DNA of 31,476 nucleotides from a virus, in the IMG/VR virus record IMGVR_UViG_3300045885_000636, positions 1 to 31,476 of that record; one strand, 5' to 3'. The number at the start of each line of letters is the position of its first letter. The first letter of the stretch is position 1. The notes under the pieces are model-generated. The model was not told the origin of the DNA. It made no database searches and was given only the letters and a program-made list of their open reading frames with translations. Below, in pieces: positions 15,382-22,282 of the stretch. The position numbers and the translations under genes are program-made.

Positions 15382-16041
15382 TCAAGCCCACGCCAGGGAG
15401 GGCCGCCAGCGGCCGAGCGCGGCCACGGCCGCGGGCGGCAGTCCGGTGGCGGCCAGCGCGGCGGTCGTCGTCGTCGCGTCGTCGGCGAACTCGACCGTCA
15501 GCTCCTGGCCGACCGTGTAGCGTTTGACCCCCGAGGCGAGTGCGGCGGCGGTCGCCTGGTCCGCCGAGCGCCGGTAGCCGACCGCGGCGGTCTCGATCGC
15601 GGCGCGGGTCACCTCGGGCGGGACCACCGCGCCGGTCGTGTACGAGACGCGCAGCCAGAGCGGGCCGCCCGACCAGGCGGGGTAGCCGCCCCACGGCGCC
15701 CAGGTCGGGCCGAGCCAGAGCGCACCCGTCGCGCCCTCCAGCAGCGCGTAGGCGGTCGGGTCCAGCGGCGTCGGCGTCTGCGTGGTCGGCCCGTCGGGTA
15801 ACCAGACGACCTCGTCGACGGTCAGGACAGGCAGGTTGATCAGGTTCAGGTGGGGCCGGCTGATCAGGTACGGCTCGTCGGTCACGGGCGTGGGCTCGAA
15901 CCAGGCGTGCTCGGTGTAGGCGTCGACGTCCGCCTCGGCCGCGGCGATGAACGGGTCGAGCTGGGCCTCGAGTTCGGGCGTCAGCGGCACGCCGAGCGCG
16001 GCCGCGAGCTGCTCGGGGGTGCAGTACCCTTTGGCCGCCAC
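15382..16041 (-). CDS. Head-tail connector protein (gp6/gp15-like)
   Basis: A 219-residue protein. The N-terminal helical part (YCTPEQLAAALGVPLTPELEAQLDPFIAAAEADVDAYTEHAWF) is the standard opening of connector adaptors in the HK97 gp6 class. A strand region follows (LINLPVLTVDEVVW, WLRVSYTTGAVVPPEVTRAAIETAAVGYRR), then a C-terminal strand and helix. It docks on the portal ring. The GTG at 16041 has GGGAG 8 nt upstream. It is placed between the small head genes and the head closure gene, as expected. Confidence 0.85.
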   Translation of the reverse strand: MAAKGYCTPEQLAAALGVPLTPELEAQLDPFIAAAEADVDAYTEHAWFEPTPVTDEPYLISRPHLNLINLPVLTVDEVVWLPDGPTTQTPTPLDPTAYALLEGATGALWLGPTWAPWGGYPAWSGGPLWLRVSYTTGAVVPPEVTRAAIETAAVGYRRSADQATAAALASGVKRYTVGQELTVEFADDATTTTAALAATGLPPAAVAALGRWRPSLAWA

Positions 16042-16053
16042 CCCGCGCGCTCC

Positions 16054-16386
16054 CTACGCGCTCTTGTCGGCCGGCGGGCTGCGCCGGGCGGTCGTCTGCG
16101 GCGGCGCCGCCTGGGCCTTTTCCTCGGCGGGGGCGGCCGCCCCGGGCGGCGTCCAGGGCTTGAGGCCGCGCCGCTCGGCGGCGGCCTTGGTCGTGCGGAA
16201 GATGTTCCCCTTGTCGTCGACGTAGCGGGCCAGCTCCGCCATCGCGCCACCTCCTACGCGGGTCACGAGGATCTCGCCGACGCCGGCGCGCGCGGTCGGC
16301 CCGCCGCAGGCCGCGTCCGGCGCGCCGCAGACCGGGCAGCGCCGCACGCCGGGCCGGCCGAAGACGTCGGCGGTCACGAGCGTCAC
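16054..16386 (-). CDS. Small protein with Cys motif and a likely second internal start
   Basis: One 110-codon frame that may really hold two proteins. The first about 48 residues carry CPVCGAPDAAC, a Cys-rich knuckle that may bind zinc. Residue 49 onwards (MAELARYVDDKGNIFRTTKA) looks like an independent small protein. It has its own ATG at 16242 with a strong ribosome site AGGAGGTG 7 nt upstream. The first start is the GTG at 16386, overlapping the stop of the decoration gene (GTGA). No stop separates the two parts. Either a fusion or two overlapping start sites in one frame; function unknown. Confidence 0.65.
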   Translation of the reverse strand: MTLVTADVFGRPGVRRCPVCGAPDAACGGPTARAGVGEILVTRVGGGAMAELARYVDDKGNIFRTTKAAAERRGLKPWTPPGAAAPAEEKAQAAPPQTTARRSPPADKSA

Positions 16387-16886
16387 GTCTGCGAGCCGAC
16401 GCTCACGAACGTCGGGGCGAGGTCCGTGCCCGTGTTTATCAGGAGGACGCCCGTGTCGGCGCGCGTCAGTGTGCTGCCCTTCGGCGCGCCGCGGCCGGTG
16501 GCCGTCACGCCCGGGGTCGTGGTCGCGGTCGTCACCCCCGGGGTGGTGCCGCCGGTGAGCGCCACGTCGGCGGCCTGGACCTGGGGCACGTCGAGCTTGG
16601 CGAGGGAGCCGCCGAACGTGAGAACGTAGTTCGGCGGCGTGCCGGTGACGGTCACGCCGGTCGCCCCGATCGCGGGCAGGGCCCGCAGGGCGGTCTGCAT
16701 CGCCGCGGTCGTGCCGTCGTGGGCGAGCGGGTCGGTCCGCTGCCCGTCGAACGACAGGCGGAAGGTGCCGCCGGTCGGCGTGCCCGACACGGCCACGCTC
16801 TGCACCTCGTCGGTGCCGGCGCCCGGCGCCCCCGCGGAGGTCAGCCCCTGGCGGGCGAAGCCGGCGGCCGGGTTCAGGTAGGCCAT
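16383..16886 (-). CDS. Putative head decoration / beta-sandwich protein
   Basis: A 167-residue protein just downstream of the capsid gene and HNH gene. The core (about 27-112) fits the Ig-like beta module common in actinophage structural proteins: DEVQSVAVSGTPTGGTFRLSF, a helix TTAAMQTALRALPAIG, then VTVTGTPPNYVLTFGG. The C-terminus is Gly/Thr-rich with GVTATGRGAPKGSTLTRAD. Placement fits a capsid decoration or head stabilising protein. The ATG at 16886 has GGGAG 5 nt upstream; a small hairpin lies immediately 5' of that ribosome site. Role inferred. Confidence 0.8.
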   Translation of the reverse strand: MAYLNPAAGFARQGLTSAGAPGAGTDEVQSVAVSGTPTGGTFRLSFDGQRTDPLAHDGTTAAMQTALRALPAIGATGVTVTGTPPNYVLTFGGSLAKLDVPQVQAADVALTGGTTPGVTTATTTPGVTATGRGAPKGSTLTRADTGVLLINTGTDLAPTFVSVGSQT

Positions 16887-16891
16887 CTAGA

Positions 16892-16918
16892 CTCCCTTCC
16901 GGGAGGCGACGGCCTCCC
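16892..16918 (-). promoter_or_regulatory. Competing hairpins at the ribosome site of the putative decoration gene
   Basis: On the minus strand GGGAGGC-CGTC-GCCTCCC (16901-16918) forms a perfect 7-bp hairpin. The same CTCCC can pair instead with the downstream GGGAG, via loop GGAA, and that GGGAG is the ribosome site. The two structures exclude each other. The first could also serve as an HNH-gene terminator, but no T-run follows it. Confidence 0.45.
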
Positions 16919-16924
16919 CGCGCA

Positions 16925-17524
16925 TCAGGGTAGCGGGGGCACGAACGGCCAGCGGTTGCGTTTGCGCGAATTGCACGACGTGCAGATGGGGCGCAGGTTG
17001 GCGAGCACGTGCGCGCCGCCCTTCGTCAGCGGCTTGACGTGGTCGATGGCCTGCGCCGGCCCACGGCAGACCCAGCAGCGGTTGCCCCAGTAGAGCACCT
17101 TGGCCCGCAGGTCGGCCTCGCCGACGGGCAGAACCGTCGCGCCGCGCTTGCGTGCGGTGTAGCGCCGGATGTACTCGCGGTTCTTGCCGGACTGCTTCAG
17201 CCAGCGCCGGTTGTAGGCCTTGACCCAGTCGAGGTTCTCCCGACGCCAGCCGAGGACCCGCGCGATCTCCCGGACGCGGTTGCGTCGGTAGTGCCCGCGG
17301 CTCGCCGCGCGTGAGCTGCCCGGGTGCTCGGCCCGCCAGGCGCGGTGGTACGCGCGCTGCGCCGGGCGGCCCTTCGCCGCCCACCAGGCCGTCGTCGCGG
17401 CCCGCGCGCACGCCTTGCAGTTCGACTGCAGGCCCGTGCGCGCCCGCCTGCAGGTGTGGAACGCCGCGGCCGGCAACTCCCGCCGGCACGCCGCGCAGCG
17501 TTTGGACGCGGGTACACTGTCCAC
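16925..17524 (-). CDS. HNH endonuclease (free-standing homing-type)
   Basis: A 199-residue basic protein. The N-terminus carries a CxxC pair (C10, C13) and a second CKAC pair (C36, C39) typical of zinc-binding HNH accessory regions. The HNH core is at 150-190: CWVC (C150, C153), AIDHVKPLTKGG (D161-H162), NLRPICTSCNSRK (N176, C181, C184, N185). It cuts DNA with a metal-dependent betabetaalpha-Me active site. The start is the GTG at 17524 with GGAGG 9 nt upstream. It sits between the capsid gene and the putative decoration gene, an unusual place for packaging HNH proteins, which normally lie next to terminase. A homing role is therefore likely. Confidence 0.88.
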   Translation of the reverse strand: MDSVPASKRCAACRRELPAAAFHTCRRARTGLQSNCKACARAATTAWWAAKGRPAQRAYHRAWRAEHPGSSRAASRGHYRRNRVREIARVLGWRRENLDWVKAYNRRWLKQSGKNREYIRRYTARKRGATVLPVGEADLRAKVLYWGNRCWVCRGPAQAIDHVKPLTKGGAHVLANLRPICTSCNSRKRNRWPFVPPLP

Positions 17525-17533
17525 CCGTCGGGA

Positions 17534-17610
17534 CCTCCACGAAGGTTCCGGCCACGCCCCCGGCTGTTCTCAGCAGCGCGGGGGCACTCGCCTCGATGGC
17601 TAATAGTCTA
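17534..17610 (-). promoter_or_regulatory. HNH gene leader: -10-like box, hairpin and ribosome site
   Basis: TAGACT (17605-17610, minus strand) fits a TAnnnT -10 box. Downstream is a strong hairpin (17556-17585): 7-bp GCCCCCG/CGGGGGC, one bulged C, a 4-bp GCTG/CAGC and a 7-nt loop. GGAGG (17534-17538) lies 17 nt after the stem. This suggests that the HNH gene is transcribed on its own. No clear -35. Confidence 0.45.
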
Positions 17611-17830
17611 CCCGATTCGCGGCTCATCACGCCCGTAGCCCGGCACGCATCCGACGCATTAACGACTAATCCCAACTGCTATGTCGGTCAGGCAGCCGTC
17701 AAATCCAACTTAACGAAAGCCGATGGACGAATGCATCCCATTGTCGCTCTCAATTCCGCAAGTATAGCGACTAAGTTCCTGATATAGAAGTCTGCGTGGC
17801 TATCGCTAACACTAACGTTGGCTTCTTCCC
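17600..17830. other. AT-rich tract covering the capsid gene 3' end and the downstream gap
   Basis: By direct count, 17701-17760 is 28/60 and 17761-17820 is 26/60 G+C, with a sharp change to GC-rich sequence at about 17830. The capsid C-terminus keeps its reading frame but uses GTT, AGT, TTA, ATA, AGA and CCA codons, unlike the rest of the gene. The tract continues into the gap before the HNH gene, pointing to homing-associated conversion or import of a foreign 3' end. Confidence 0.65.
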
Positions 17831-18977
17831 GGTCCCAGAGCACGATCCGGCGCCACTCGCCGACCCAGCCCGTGCCCTGGGTCTGGGCCTCGGTCTCGAC
17901 GACGGGCAGGCCCCAGAGGCGTGGGGTACCGATCACGCTCGGGCCGCCGAAGTAGTAGCGCGCTTCGTTGTCCTGCAGCAGGTCGATGGTTTCCCAGTCG
18001 AGCGGGTTCAGCACGTAGGCGGAGGGCACACTGCGGCCCGGGGTGAGGACCTTGGTGCGGCCCTTGCGGGTCGTGGTCAGGATGTTCGTGTCCCAGAGCT
18101 GCTCCTGCGTGCCGTCCACGTGGAGCAATCCGGTGAAGTTCTCGCCGGTGCCGTCGCCGTTGAGGATTTGCCAGTCGACGGCTTCGACCAGGTCGGCGCG
18201 CAGCTCGTCGTCGATGATGCCGCGCAGCTGCGCGGCGTCCGAGAGCGCCCGCTTGGTCGCCGCCACCCACTCCGCGATCGTGCGCACCAGCTCCTGCACC
18301 CGCTCGAAGGTGAAGCCGCCCTCGGGCTTGGTCCCGCTGGTGCCGGTCGTCGCGGTCGCCTCGGCGACCGGGGCCGCCGCGTTGGCGCGGCTGACCTGGC
18401 GCACGTACTCGACCGCGTCCGAGGTCGTCTGGCGCACCGAGACGATCGAGCGGAGCGTGACCGGCCGGCGGCCGAGTGGGTCGAAGATGCCCGATTGGTC
18501 GGGCACGACGAAGGCGCCCCCGGAGGTCGGAGCGAGGCCGGTGATGAGCGTCTTGAGGGTGAGGTAGTCGGCGGCGCGCAGCGGCGGCGACTGGACGTGC
18601 TGGCCGTCGGGGAAGCGCCCGCCCGGCGCGGCGGCCTTGACGTAGGCCTGCCACGTCTCCGACTCGACGAAGTGCGCGCCGAGCGACTTGGCCGTCGCCG
18701 GGCCGAGCGCGCTCTTGCCGTTCTTCCCGTTGGCGCCGGGCATCGGCAGGTGGCCGGTCGGGCGGCGCAGGTCGTCGAGGCGGCGGTCGTTGGCGATCCG
18801 CCACTCGGCGTCCTGCTTGAGGTCGAGCGCCTTCTTCTCGAGCTCCTCGAGCTCCTGGTTGAGCTTGACGACGCTGTCGCGGTCGGCGTCCTTCCCCTCG
18901 GCGTCGGCGTCGTCCCAGAGCGTCTTGACCTGGCGCGCCTTCTCCTCGATCTGGGTCAGCAGCTCGGCTAGCTTCAC
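17688..18977 (-). CDS. Major capsid protein (HK97 fold)
   Basis: A 429-residue protein. The first about 100 residues form a charged coiled-coil delta domain (MKLAELLTQIEEKARQVKTLW, LNQELEELEKKALDLK), a scaffold removed by the protease. The mature part has the usual HK97-type order: TGLAPTSGGAFVVPDQSG, TSDAVEYVRQ, then KRALSDAAQLRGIIDDELRADLVEAVDWQILNGDG, and a C-terminal domain with YFGGPSVIGTPRLWGLPVVET. The GTG at 18977 has GAGGAGG 9 nt upstream. It follows the prohead protease. The last about 45 codons are unusually AT-rich; residues there still fit a capsid C-terminus. Confidence 0.95.
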   Translation of the reverse strand: MKLAELLTQIEEKARQVKTLWDDADAEGKDADRDSVVKLNQELEELEKKALDLKQDAEWRIANDRRLDDLRRPTGHLPMPGANGKNGKSALGPATAKSLGAHFVESETWQAYVKAAAPGGRFPDGQHVQSPPLRAADYLTLKTLITGLAPTSGGAFVVPDQSGIFDPLGRRPVTLRSIVSVRQTTSDAVEYVRQVSRANAAAPVAEATATTGTSGTKPEGGFTFERVQELVRTIAEWVAATKRALSDAAQLRGIIDDELRADLVEAVDWQILNGDGTGENFTGLLHVDGTQEQLWDTNILTTTRKGRTKVLTPGRSVPSAYVLNPLDWETIDLLQDNEARYYFGGPSVIGTPRLWGLPVVETEAQTQGTGWVGEWRRIVLWDREEANVSVSDSHADFYIRNLVAILAELRATMGCIRPSAFVKLDLTAA

Positions 18978-18991
18978 GGGGGTGTCCCTCC

Positions 18992-20026
18992 TCAGATCCG
19001 GTTCCGTGCGGCGGAGCCGCACGTCAGGCGCACGCGCGCCAGCAGGCGCTCGGTGTCGAAGCGCAGCCGCGCGGCGGCGCTCTTCGGGGGCGGCTCGGTG
19101 GCCTCGAGCCAGGCGTGCAGGTCGGTGCGCGCGCCGTCGAGGCCGTCGAGGACCTCGAGCAGGGCGCGGATGCGGGCGCGGCTCGCCGCCGAGAGCTGCC
19201 GGCCTTCCTTCAGGTCGAGACCGGCGCCGACGAGCTCGTGCTCGAGGTCGTGCAGCAGCTTGCCGGCCTCGCCGACCCCCTCGACCGCGGCGTGCCGCTC
19301 GAGGTGCCGACGCGCCCGCCCGGCCGCCTCGGCCGGTAGGTCGGCCTGCGGTAGCCGGGCGAGGGCGTTGCGCAGGTGCGGGAGGTCGACCGCGCCCGAC
19401 GGCCCGTGGTGGGGCAGCTTGCGCAGGCTGCGCGGGACCGTCTTGCCATCCTCGTCCTTCTCGCCGCCCGAGAGGACCACGGCGAATGCGGAATCGGGGA
19501 GGTTGTTGACGGCCGCGGCGCTCCACTCGGCCTTGACGTCGGTGAGCCCGGCCTTCGGGTTCATCGGCAGCGGGACGAGGCTGCCCTCGAGGACGTCGAT
19601 GCGGGTGAGCACCCGGACCTGGTCGTCGCCGCGGGGGCCGCGCGCATCGTCGATCTTGCGGTAGGTCCACTCCTGCGGGTCGTAGCCGATCGACATGCCC
19701 ATCGGCTTGCCCGCGGCGAGGCGCTCGGCGGCCGTCGTGCGGGCCTCCTGCGCGAAGGGGGTCGAGTGGAAGGGGCCGGCGATGTACAGCCCGACCGCGT
19801 CCTCGCGCGCCTCGTCGATCATCCCGATCGGCAGCGCCTTGTAGTCGTGCGCCCAGGCCAGGAAGCCGCGCGCGACCAGGTTCGGCAGCGAGGCGACCGT
19901 GGCGCCCGGCTCGATCAGGTCGCCGCCGTGGTCGACGTTGCCGAAGACGGCGACGTGGCCGCCGAAGCGGCCGGCGCCCTCCCCGTCGACGGAGAAGCCG
20001 GTGACCGGGAAGGTCTTGTGCTCCAC
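18992..20026 (-). CDS. Prohead serine protease (HK97 gp4-like, family U35)
   Basis: A 344-residue protein. The catalytic His lies in FLAWAHDYKALPIG (H60) and Ser in MGMSIGYDP (S112), the U35 pattern. The N-terminal half is the protease; the C-terminal about 170 residues (from SAFAVVLSGGEKDEDG) are charged and helical, as in fused scaffold-like tails of actinophage proteases. It removes the capsid delta domain. I chose the GTG at 20026 (EHKTFPVTGF follows, the usual start of homologs); an in-frame GTG at 20053 would add nine residues. It sits between the DUF5131 gene and the capsid gene. Confidence 0.9.
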   Translation of the reverse strand: MEHKTFPVTGFSVDGEGAGRFGGHVAVFGNVDHGGDLIEPGATVASLPNLVARGFLAWAHDYKALPIGMIDEAREDAVGLYIAGPFHSTPFAQEARTTAAERLAAGKPMGMSIGYDPQEWTYRKIDDARGPRGDDQVRVLTRIDVLEGSLVPLPMNPKAGLTDVKAEWSAAAVNNLPDSAFAVVLSGGEKDEDGKTVPRSLRKLPHHGPSGAVDLPHLRNALARLPQADLPAEAAGRARRHLERHAAVEGVGEAGKLLHDLEHELVGAGLDLKEGRQLSAASRARIRALLEVLDGLDGARTDLHAWLEATEPPPKSAAARLRFDTERLLARVRLTCGSAARNRI

Positions 20027-20099
20027 GCAGGCGCACCCGGCGCCTGAGCCCACAAACGGCGCGGGGCGCGATGCCTGGGCGAACGTGCCCGCTGGACGG

Positions 20100-21344
20100 C
20101 TAGACGGTTAGACGGGCACCAGCATGCACGGTCGCCTGTTCGGTGTCAAGCGGTCGTCGGGGAGTCGGGTACCGGCGCCGGTAGCGTAGGTTGGTCTTGA
20201 GGTAGACGGGGCACCCGGCCGCATCGGCCTGCTTGATGAGGTGGTCGATCCATTCGTCCGGCGGCTTGAACGCCGGCGTCTGCGAGCTCGCGGTCGCGGC
20301 GCCGATCACGATCCAATCGAAGCCTTCGAGGCTCGAGAACGTCAGGCGCTCGAGCATCGGCTCGCAGGATAGCCACCGGACGCCGGCTCTGACACGGGCG
20401 AAGACGCGTTCCGCGGTCGCGACCCGGGCCTGGCGGTCCACGCTCGTCCCGACCCAGGCGTTTTCTGGCCAGTCTTGTTGCGCCATCCGTTGCGGGAATT
20501 TGGTGAGGTAGAGGAAGTTCCACTGCGGGCACTCGCGGGCGACGGCGAGCTCGGCGTCGATCCACTCCTGCGGCACCCACTTGCCGAAGAGGTCGGCCAT
20601 CGAGTCGCAGAAGATGTTGTTGGCGCCGGGGCCGCCCGGTCGCGGCTTCACGTTCCGCGGGCTGTGCAGCCGGTCGGGGTGGAAAGCCGGCTCGAAGCCG
20701 TAGCCGGCGAACCACCGCTCGGCGATGTCGCGGGCGTAGCAGTACGGACAATCGTGCTCGCAGCCCGTGACGACGTTCCGTGACCAGAGCGCCCACTCGA
20801 TCGCCGCGTTCGATTCCCGCTCGCGGTGGTCGGTCATGCCCGCCCGGCTGGCGCGCGGCGCCTCGGCGATCAGCCGCTCTTGCTCCCCCCGCGTCATCGC
20901 GTGCCATGCCGTGAGCGTCACGACGGCGCCGGGTTGCCGTCCGGGCCGGCGCATCTGTGAGACGACACGCGCGACGTGGGTGGCCGTGACGCGGCCATTG
21001 GGCGCCGTGTCGACCGCGCGCGCCCAGGCAGCCGGTTGCTCGGCCACGGGCAGGCGGGCGAGTGGCCGCGCCTGACTCTCGGTCGCAGGCGGCGTGTCGA
21101 CAATTGTCGACACGCGGTCGACGACGCCGGCCGCGTCTATGAGCTGGTACGCCCGCGTCCGGTCGAAGTCCCAGCGTTGCCGGCAATACTCCTCGAACGT
21201 GGCGTGCGTCCCGCGGTAGAGGCGGCCGTCGCGGATGGCCACCAGCGCGCGGCCGACTTCGACGAAGGTCGACAGACCGCGCCCGATCGTCGCCTCATGA
21301 CGGGCGAGCTCGTGCGCGGCGGCGAGCGGGCCCGCGTCCGTCAC
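20100..21344 (-). CDS. DUF5131 (Gp37/Gp68) family protein fused to an N-terminal helical domain
   Basis: A 414-residue protein in two parts. Residues about 1-165 are helical (HATFEEYCRQRWDFDRTRAYQLIDAA, ESQARPLARL), a domain often fused to phage DNA-handling proteins and resembling ParB-like segments. Residues 170-400 are a DUF5131-like core: CEHDCPYCYA (C195, C199, C202, the CxxxCxxC signature of radical SAM), NNIFCDSMADLFGKWV, NFLYLTKFPQRM, NAWVGTSVD and RWLSCEPML. The family has no established reaction; a radical chemistry on nucleic acid or protein is plausible. The GTG at 21344 overlaps the tcmP stop (GTGA), so the two are co-translated. In databases DUF5131 genes often neighbour TcmP genes. 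Its base composition is somewhat lower in GC than the head genes. Confidence 0.88.
   Translation of the reverse strand: MTDAGPLAAAHELARHEATIGRGLSTFVEVGRALVAIRDGRLYRGTHATFEEYCRQRWDFDRTRAYQLIDAAGVVDRVSTIVDTPPATESQARPLARLPVAEQPAAWARAVDTAPNGRVTATHVARVVSQMRRPGRQPGAVVTLTAWHAMTRGEQERLIAEAPRASRAGMTDHRERESNAAIEWALWSRNVVTGCEHDCPYCYARDIAERWFAGYGFEPAFHPDRLHSPRNVKPRPGGPGANNIFCDSMADLFGKWVPQEWIDAELAVARECPQWNFLYLTKFPQRMAQQDWPENAWVGTSVDRQARVATAERVFARVRAGVRWLSCEPMLERLTFSSLEGFDWIVIGAATASSQTPAFKPPDEWIDHLIKQADAAGCPVYLKTNLRYRRRYPTPRRPLDTEQATVHAGARLTV
21092..21115. repeat. 24-bp perfect palindrome inside the DUF5131 gene
   Basis: The left half-site GCGTGTCGACAA is followed directly by its exact reverse complement. 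It lies in the N-terminal domain coding region (encoding RVSTIVDT) and is AT-richer at its centre than its surroundings. The two GTCGAC half-sites with a central AATT recall dimeric-protein operator design. It could bind the ParB-like part of this same protein. Confidence 0.7.
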
Positions 21345-22129
21345 CAGGCCTCCCCGAACGGCAGCCGGGGCTGGTAACGCGCCTTGCGCTCCTCTTCGGT
21401 CAGGTCGAGCAGCTCGGCGATCGCCTGACCCTCCGGCGACCCCAACGGGCGGAACCCTTGCCGGCGGAAGTGCCCCGTCAGGAAGTCCGTGTTGCTCAAC
21501 AGCACGAGCGTCCACTGGCCGTGCCCGGCCGGGCGGCGCAGAACGATGTGCTGCTTACCGATGCCCGATACGCGCTCGATCAGCCTCCCGTCGTCCCGGC
21601 CCTGCGCGGCGTGCCATTTGCGGTAGGCCGGCGCCAGCGACAGCAGGAGGTCGAGGCGTGGGCAGACCTGCGCGATCCGCCCGAGCAGGTCCCAGGGCTG
21701 CTCGACGCCGTTGAGGTCGAGGTAGACCAATCCGACCGACCAACGGGCCCGCGCGCCGAGCGCGCGCTCGACGTCGGCCCAACGGCTGGTGTGATCGCCC
21801 GCGAGGACGGTCGCCTGGAGCCCCCGTTGATCCAGGTGGGTGCGCAACTCGGCGACGGCCGCGTGGTTCTGCTCGATCAGGTACGCGTCGACGGTGATGC
21901 CCAGCCGGCGGGCCGTCTCGAGCATGATCAGCGGGCTGCCGTCGGCGCCGTTGACGACACCGCAACCGGCGGTCAAATCGACGCACACCGGATTGCGGTG
22001 CCACCGGGGGTGGCGGTCGAGGACCTTGCGGCTGATGCTGAGGTCCGCGGCGAAAATCTTGCCGACGCAGTCCTGCTTGAACTGCGTGTCTTTGCTGTAC
22101 CCGACGCCGTACTCGTTCACCGGGCTCAC
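21341..22129 (-). CDS. tcmP: TcmP-like protein (three-Cys-motif partner; methyltransferase-like)
   Basis: A 262-residue protein directly upstream of the DUF5131 gene. A Rossmann-like start is visible: VDLTAGCG (residues 50-57), a GSPLIML segment (64-70) as in TcmP (a GSPLI segment following the AGxG loop), and LIEQN (84-88) as motif II. A later strand, LVYLDLNGVEQPWDLL, fits the acidic motif. The family is known as the partner of DUF5131 proteins; its activity is not established. The GTG at 22129 is chosen because GGAG lies 8 nt upstream and it overlaps a short leader ORF (GTGA). An upstream GTG at 22156 would add nine residues. Likely a SAM-binding protein acting with the radical SAM-like partner. 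Confidence 0.82.
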   Translation of the reverse strand: MSPVNEYGVGYSKDTQFKQDCVGKIFAADLSISRKVLDRHPRWHRNPVCVDLTAGCGVVNGADGSPLIMLETARRLGITVDAYLIEQNHAAVAELRTHLDQRGLQATVLAGDHTSRWADVERALGARARWSVGLVYLDLNGVEQPWDLLGRIAQVCPRLDLLLSLAPAYRKWHAAQGRDDGRLIERVSGIGKQHIVLRRPAGHGQWTLVLLSNTDFLTGHFRRQGFRPLGSPEGQAIAELLDLTEEERKARYQPRLPFGEAW

Positions 22130-22179
22130 GGCCCGGGCTCCGAGAGCGGCGTCCACCGGCGCGTAGACTCCCGTGGCAT
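22126..22179 (-). CDS. Short leader ORF coupled to tcmP
   Basis: A 17-residue ORF (MPRESTRRWTPLSEPGP). It starts at the ATG at 22179, with GAGGAGG 10 nt upstream, the strongest ribosome site of this cassette, and its TGA overlaps the tcmP GTG (GTGA). Such an ORF would recruit ribosomes and control TcmP translation. The peptide has no recognised domain. It is too short to be certain; evidence is the ribosome site and the overlap. Confidence 0.45.
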   Translation of the reverse strand: MPRESTRRWTPLSEPGP

Positions 22180-22204
22180 CGCGAGGCGACCTCCTCGTGG
22201 TGCA

Positions 22205-22235
22205 GCCCCGCGGCCGCGCTGAACGGCCGCGGGGC
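22205..22235. terminator. Strong 12-bp hairpin before the tcmP leader
   Basis: Arms GCCCCGCGGCCG and CGGCCGCGGGGC, 7-nt loop. On the plus strand it is followed by GCCTTTGTGT (a weak T-run), so it could end rightward transcription. On the minus strand it lies 8 nt upstream of the leader GAGGAGG and could shape ribosome access there. Its role is undecided. Confidence 0.5.
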
Positions 22236-22282
22236 GCCTTTGTGTGCGGCGCAGGCTACCATAACCGCCGTGGTGGCGTGCG

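Noticed and set aside
22163-22168. TAGACT as a plus-strand promoter for a small RNA ending at the 22205-22235 hairpin
   Set aside because: It lies within the minus-strand leader ORF of tcmP, has no -35 and the hairpin has only a weak T-run, so a chance match is as likely.
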